In this document: positions 61,257 through 64,000 of the stretch, piece after piece
Layout of the letters: each line of letters begins with the position of its first letter
Position numbering within the stretch: position 1 is the first letter of the stretch
Assembly (NCBI GenBank): GCA_024698715.1
Contig: JAILRA010000062.1
Coordinates: 1 to 64,000, forward strand
DNA length: 64,000 nucleotides
Source of the DNA: Lachnospiraceae bacterium
Lineage (GTDB): Bacteria > Bacillota > Clostridia > Lachnospirales > Lachnospiraceae
Direction: 5' to 3'
The notes under the pieces: model-generated
The model's database searches: none
Told to the model about the DNA's origin: nothing
What the model saw: only the letters and a program-made list of their open reading frames with translations
Translations under genes and position numbers: made by a program

Positions 61257-64000
61257 ATGAAAACGAAATTAAGATTAGGTTTATTGTCTGTTTTCGGTTT
61301 ATGTCTATTGTTATGTATGGGGTTAATGCCCATTTTTTCATTGACGGCAAAAGCTGAAAAACTGACAACGGGGTCGGGCACTGAGGATGATCCGTATGTG
61401 GTTGACAATTGGGATGAACTTAAGTCAAAAATGGCACAGGGAGGCGTCATTCGTTTGGGACATGATCTTTGGTCGGATGATTCTGAGCTTTCGGATTCCG
61501 ATAAAATGTTGGTGGTTCCAAAGGACAAGATTGTTAAACTCTATATGGATTTTAAAGTAATTGACAGAGGTCTTAAGTCACAGTCACCTGTTGAAGAAGG
61601 AAATGTTATTCTCGTAGACGGTGGTGAACTTTATATTTATAACGGTACTGTTTATGGCGGAAATACAACCGGAAACGGCGGTGGAATTGTTGTTAATGAC
61701 GGAAAACTCTTTCTTAATAAAGTTGATGTTGTCGGAAATAAAGCTGTCGGAAACGGCGGTGGTATTTTTGTAAATAACGGGGAATTATATCTGAATGATG
61801 GTGTTGTCAATGAAAACAAAGCCGAAGGAAACGGCGGTGGAATATATTTATCATCAGGATACTTTGAATTTAATGGCGGCGAAATCGGTAATAATGAAGC
61901 AGACGGATATGGTGGAGGAATTTATACAGCGGCAAATAAAAATGTTATAAAAGCTGGATTAGTGCATAGAAATATTTCCGGATTATACGGCGGTGGTGTT
62001 TTCCTAGGCGGTGATAATTCTGAATTTACATTACAAGAAGATAATGAATTAACTCAAATATTTTTTAACAAAGCTCAGAGAGGCGGAGGACTGGCATCTT
62101 CAGGATCAAACAGTTTTTATATTCTGGGCGGATTAATATCTAGAAACAATGCAACCGGTGATGATAACGGATGTTTCGGCGGAGGGATTTACAGCGGAAA
62201 CGGAAACAGCATTTTCATTAGCGGTGGGGGAATAACAGGAAATACAGTTGATGACAGCAAATCATCAGGGAATGTAAACGGTGGCGGAATTTATAAAGAA
62301 GGTATTGGAACGATTAATATATCAGGAAGGCCATATATTCTTGATAACCATAAAGGAGAAGAAGATAACAATTTATATTTAAAAAAAGGTCAGAAAATAA
62401 ATGTTACCGGTCTTTTTGAAAGTCATGCACGTATTGGCGTTATTACAGAGGAGAAACCTGTATTAGATAATTCTGTTACAATAACAACAGGATATTCCGA
62501 GTATAATAAAGACCATGAACCTAATGAGTTTTTTGTCGACGATACAAGGAAATATCTGATTGAAGAAAATCTTGGGGAAGCTTCGGTTGCTTATAATTTT
62601 AATGGCGGATTTGGTCTTTTTATTTCGGGAATGGAGGTGACATCTGACAATAAGGATGATCTGACTGTAATAGATGGGGTTACTGTTACAAAAGAAGGCG
62701 GGTATGCGAAATATGATGATTCGACCAACACACTGAAACTTAAAGATGTTACAATTAACGGAAGCAACAGTAGTGATATAATCGGATTTCCTGTTTGCTA
62801 TTATAATGAATATAATCAATTTGAAATTGAAGTAGACGGGAAAGTAGTTATAAGTGACTGTGATACTGAAACTGGAGTTCCTTTTGACAGGGTAAACGAT
62901 TCAAAAGGTTTGGCTTTCGGAATAAACAAGAATCCGAATGAACCCAAAAATGCAAATTCATTTTTTATAAGACTGGCAAAGGATTCGGAATTGACGGTTA
63001 AAGCTGGAAAGGCTGTGAGCGGAAGTTCTTCAAGTTCAACGGGTATTTTTTCAAATTCAATTGGAGGGCTTTATGTCAGGGGAGAAGGAACATTGACTGT
63101 GGTTTCAGATAATGCAGTTAATTCCGAGGGGATTCATCATAATGGACTATTTAATGTTGATGATAATGCAAAAGTTGATATAAGAACATATAATGATTCA
63201 ACGGATTCGATTGTTCAGCATGCATCTGGAATTTATGCCGATAAAATACAGACTATATTAGGAAATATTTTAACAAAAGTCGGATGTGCTTCAACATCGG
63301 CTGTTTCTCTTAATTCAGACATGATTTTGATTGTTAATGGAACTGTTGAAGCCTCCGTAAATGCCAAAGCAAATGAGGCAAGAGCACTTAAAACATCGCC
63401 AGAGTTTGAATTAATAGAACAGCTGGCATATGCAAGCATTAATGCTGACGGAAGCAACCGCGAGATTTATTCGAGTGAAAAGAATGATTCATACAGATGG
63501 GTTAAATGTTGGGGAGGAGTAAATCCGCCGGTATATGAAATTTTTGATGATATAGATGAAACTGACTGGTATGTAAAATATGTTCAATATGTATTTGACA
63601 ACAGAATCATGACCGGAAAAGGAGTTAAATTCGGACCGAATGATCCCGTAAAACGTGAGGAATTTGCTCAGGTATTATACAGCCATTCAGGAAAACCCGA
63701 AGTGAATATTGAAAATCCCTTTACGGATGTTAAAGATTCCTGGTATACCAAATCAGTACTTTGGGCATATAAAAATGGTATTGCCGCAGGTAAAGTCAAA
63801 GACGGAAACAGAGTGTTCGGAATCGGAGAGAATATAACCCGTGAAGAAATGGCATTAATGCTTTATAAATATGCAAAACTTAAGAAATTTAATACTGATC
63901 GCACTGTGGGAAGTACAGAAGGATATAAAGACAGCGAAAAGATCAGCAGCTGGTCAAAAGAGGCAATGGAATGGGCGATTACACAGGGCATTATTTCAGG
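61257..64000 (+). CDS. large secreted beta-helix surface protein with SLH domains, runs off the window
   Basis: At least 914 residues, open to the window end. Signal peptide (about 1-36, cut after AKA), then repeats of the type GNGGGI + strand (about 130-350; NGGGIVVNDGKLFLN, GNGGGIFVNNGELYLNDG) as in polymorphic outer-membrane-protein or adhesin right-handed beta-helices, a middle region with KLKDVTINGS and LTVKAGKAVSG, and at least two full SLH repeats (about 765-885; IFDDIDETDWYVKYVQYVFD) with a third cut by the end. SLH here is C-terminal, opposite to the protein at 49949. Ribosome site AGGAAGGGG. A wall-anchored adhesin-like protein. Confidence 0.87.
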   Translation, partial: MKTKLRLGLLSVFGLCLLLCMGLMPIFSLTAKAEKLTTGSGTEDDPYVVDNWDELKSKMAQGGVIRLGHDLWSDDSELSDSDKMLVVPKDKIVKLYMDFKVIDRGLKSQSPVEEGNVILVDGGELYIYNGTVYGGNTTGNGGGIVVNDGKLFLNKVDVVGNKAVGNGGGIFVNNGELYLNDGVVNENKAEGNGGGIYLSSGYFEFNGGEIGNNEADGYGGGIYTAANKNVIKAGLVHRNISGLYGGGVFLGGDNSEFTLQEDNELTQIFFNKAQRGGGLASSGSNSFYILGGLISRNNATGDDNGCFGGGIYSGNGNSIFISGGGITGNTVDDSKSSGNVNGGGIYKEGIGTINISGRPYILDNHKGEEDNNLYLKKGQKINVTGLFESHARIGVITEEKPVLDNSVTITTGYSEYNKDHEPNEFFVDDTRKYLIEENLGEASVAYNFNGGFGLFISGMEVTSDNKDDLTVIDGVTVTKEGGYAKYDDSTNTLKLKDVTINGSNSSDIIGFPVCYYNEYNQFEIEVDGKVVISDCDTETGVPFDRVNDSKGLAFGINKNPNEPKNANSFFIRLAKDSELTVKAGKAVSGSSSSSTGIFSNSIGGLYVRGEGTLTVVSDNAVNSEGIHHNGLFNVDDNAKVDIRTYNDSTDSIVQHASGIYADKIQTILGNILTKVGCASTSAVSLNSDMILIVNGTVEASVNAKANEARALKTSPEFELIEQLAYASINADGSNREIYSSEKNDSYRWVKCWGGVNPPVYEIFDDIDETDWYVKYVQYVFDNRIMTGKGVKFGPNDPVKREEFAQVLYSHSGKPEVNIENPFTDVKDSWYTKSVLWAYKNGIAAGKVKDGNRVFGIGENITREEMALMLYKYAKLKKFNTDRTVGSTEGYKDSEKISSWSKEAMEWAITQGIIS

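Overview
The window looks like chromosomal DNA from a low-GC Firmicute of the class Clostridia, most likely family Lachnospiraceae (Butyrivibrio/Roseburia-like). The reasons are AT-rich DNA with strong GGAGG ribosome sites, textbook TTGACA-17-TATAAT promoters, a dgt-dnaG-rpoD-trmK block, an mrnC-rlmB-sigH block, pyrB with pyrI, SLH-anchored surface proteins, and a large-protein/Hsp70-like gene pair that I recall only from Lachnospiraceae. No species name can be given from sequence alone. Most of the window is ordinary core genome on the plus strand; no prophage, CRISPR array or conjugative module is visible.

Layout. 1-417: 3' end of a tRNA-Ser, its terminator and a gene-free stretch. 417-5755: a hybrid histidine kinase, a small unknown protein, a NYN-LOTUS RNA-binding/nuclease-like protein (minus) and a ferritin-like diiron protein. 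5822-6250 (minus): two tRNA-Leu genes (CAG and the unusual AAG), each with its own promoter and terminator. 6343-11394: dgt, dnaG, rpoD, trmK. 11409-14039: small membrane protein, SEC-C protein, CPBP protease. 14047-15413: infC-rpmI-rplT with an attenuator-type leader. 15438-17649: a His-rich G3E GTPase followed by a second, degenerate G3E GTPase fused to a YcgQ-like domain. 17739-20459: pyrB-pyrI (minus), divergent from a response regulator with a SARP-like output domain and a PH-domain protein. 20510-24280: folate pathway (folC-folE-folP, convergent folB-folK fusion) with a structured leader. 24320-29666 (minus): MoxR ATPase, DUF58, transglutaminase, DUF5050-like protein. 29888-34702: degenerate-GGDEF/EAL protein, queH, argS.

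34883-48471: tRNA-Met, a VanZ-like protein, a heterodimeric ABC exporter, then a probable operon mrp / 1184-aa giant protein / Hsp70-actin-fold protein / TPR protein / coiled-coil membrane protein / purB. The four middle genes form a cluster of unknown function and are the best candidate for an undescribed system. 48566-54809: glmM, an SLH-DUF6273 surface protein, mgtE behind a leader with a 31-codon ORF and hairpins, ispF, and a GNAT protein. 54914-57202: GH3 beta-glucosidase (minus). 57303-57956: a small mobile-element-like structure with 17-bp terminal inverted repeats and 12-bp flanking direct repeats, filled with alternating 63/64-bp tandem repeats. 58099-61232: mrnC-rlmB-sigH and two unknown genes. 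61257-end: a large beta-helix plus SLH surface protein that runs off the window.
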